The notes under the pieces are model-generated. The model made no database searches, was not told the origin of the DNA, and saw nothing but the letters and a program-made list of their open reading frames with translations. The translations under genes were made by a program, and so were the position numbers. Positions 7,361 to 7,805 of a stretch of 7,805 nucleotides of DNA are shown here, one piece after another. Each line of letters opens with the position of its first letter. Within the stretch, counting starts at the first letter, position 1. Origin of the DNA: Gammaproteobacteria bacterium (GTDB lineage Bacteria; Pseudomonadota; Gammaproteobacteria; Steroidobacterales; MnTg04); NCBI GenBank assembly GCA_027297845.1, contig JAPUHG010000053.1:1-7805 (forward strand), read 5' to 3'.

Positions 7361-7445
7361 TCGGACGATATTGCCGGCAAGGCCCGCCGCTGGCAAATCT
7401 TACTTTGTCGGCATAACGGTCTGTACCCGGCCACCTAAGGCCCGA

Positions 7446-7451
7446 TACAAT
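7446..7451 (+). promoter_or_regulatory. Candidate -10 element for proS
   Basis: TACAAT matches TATAAT at five of six positions and lies about 50 bases before the proS start codon. No good -35 hexamer is present at the usual spacing (best is TGTACC, three of six), so this may be a weak or activator-dependent promoter, or chance. Confidence 0.3.
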
Positions 7452-7465
7452 TCCCCCGTGTAGAG

Positions 7466-7479
7466 TCAGCATCTGCTGA
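7466..7479. repeat. Perfect 6-bp inverted repeat before proS
   Basis: TCAGCA and TGCTGA are separated by two bases. In RNA this could form a 5-bp stem with a four-base loop, directly upstream of AAGGA (7484-7488), the proS ribosome binding site. In DNA it could be a short operator. It is short enough to be chance. Confidence 0.4.
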
Positions 7480-7483
7480 ACAA

Positions 7484-7488
7484 AAGGA
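7484..7488 (+). promoter_or_regulatory. proS: Ribosome binding site deciding the proS start
   Basis: AAGGA lies 11 bases before the ATG at 7500. Another ATG at 7490 is one base after this site and in a different frame, so it is too close to be used and would not encode ProRS. Confidence 0.6.
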
Positions 7489-7499
7489 CATGCCCCAAA

Positions 7500-7805
7500 A
7501 TGCGACTGTCGCAATTGCCATTGAATACTCTAAAAGAAGTGCCGGCCGACGCGGAGGTGATCAGCCATCAGTTGATGCTGCGTGCGGGCCTGATCCGCAG
7601 GCTGGCGTCTGGCCTGTATAGCTGGTTGCCGCTGGGTCTCAGGGTATTGCAAAAAATCGAACGCATAGTGCGCGAAGAAATGAACCGCGCGGGTGCGTTC
7701 GAATTACTGATGCCCAGCGTACAGCCCGCGGAACTTTGGCAGGAATCGGGGCGCTGGAACGAATACGGCCCCGAGCTATTGCGTTTCAAGGACCGGCACC
7801 AACGC
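7500..7805 (+). CDS. proS: Prolyl-tRNA synthetase, 3'-truncated
   Basis: The first 102 residues of a bacterial-type class II prolyl-tRNA synthetase, which charges tRNA-Pro with proline using ATP. The gene runs off the window; the family is usually about 570 residues, so the insertion (editing) domain, motifs 2 and 3 and the anticodon-binding domain are not visible. The N terminus MRLSQLPLNTLKEVPADAEVISHQLMLRAGLIRRLASGLYSWLPLG is close to the proteobacterial consensus, and the motif 1 region is present (KIERIVREEMNRAGAFELLMP, then VQPAELWQESGRW). The ATG at 7500 is fixed by this conserved start and by AAGGA upstream. It is transcribed away from the ilvC-like gene. Nothing unusual is seen in the visible part. 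Confidence 0.96.
   Translation, partial: MRLSQLPLNTLKEVPADAEVISHQLMLRAGLIRRLASGLYSWLPLGLRVLQKIERIVREEMNRAGAFELLMPSVQPAELWQESGRWNEYGPELLRFKDRHQR

Larger units (their letters stand above)
7361..7499. promoter_or_regulatory. Divergent intergenic region between ilvC-like gene and proS
   Basis: These 139 bases are the only sizeable non-coding stretch and separate two divergently transcribed genes, so both promoters should lie here. On the plus strand TACAAT (7446-7451) is a good -10 match, but the sequence 16-18 bases upstream is a poor -35. On the minus strand I found no convincing -35/-10 pair. An inverted repeat lies just before the proS ribosome binding site. No T-box, attenuator leader peptide or known riboswitch was recognised. 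Confidence 0.6.

Noticed and set aside
7361..7396. Extension of the ilvC-like protein to an upstream TTG (12 extra residues).
   Set aside because: The class I KARI N terminus fits the ATG at 7360, and the extra residues (MPAAGLAGNIVR) are not family-like.

Overview
The window looks like chromosomal housekeeping DNA from a gammaproteobacterium, probably one without a close cultured model. The evidence is the proteobacterial ProRS N terminus, a TgpA-type transglutaminase, a CDP-alcohol-phosphotransferase type PssA next to an ilvC homologue (the ilvC-pssA pair as in Pseudomonas), and a family 4 uracil-DNA glycosylase, RimI and RF3 in one run. I see no insertion sequence, CRISPR array, tRNA or rRNA gene, or phage gene. 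Coding density is very high, and no gene-free stretch exceeds about 140 bases.

Layout: a 5'-truncated tgpA gene on the plus strand (1-1179) converges on a six-gene run on the minus strand. In transcription order, right to left, the run is ilvC-like (7360-6368), pssA (6302-5508), family 4 uracil-DNA glycosylase (5501-4722), rimI (4722-4213), prfC (4184-2586) and a UMF1/Atg22-type MFS transporter (2525-1233). Gaps are about 65, 5, -1, 28 and 60 bases, so co-transcription is plausible. A weak hairpin with a short T run overlaps the end of the transporter gene. The 139-base region 7361-7499 separates the ilvC-like gene from the divergent, 3'-truncated proS and should hold promoters for both directions.

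Most genes are standard: translation (proS, prfC, rimI), phosphatidylserine synthesis (pssA), base-excision repair (uracil-DNA glycosylase) and cell-envelope or transport functions (tgpA, MFS). The exception is the ilvC homologue. It is a full-length, uninterrupted class I ketol-acid reductoisomerase fold in the usual position beside pssA, but two of the seven polar active-site residues of the family are replaced. The lysine of the P-K-x-P-G-H loop is Leu131, and the first glutamate of the F-E-C-L-H-E metal motif is Cys227. The acetolactate synthase genes that commonly precede ilvC are also missing on this side. This is the strongest candidate here for an undescribed activity: a KARI-derived enzyme with changed chemistry. 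That function is inference; the substitutions are read directly from the DNA.
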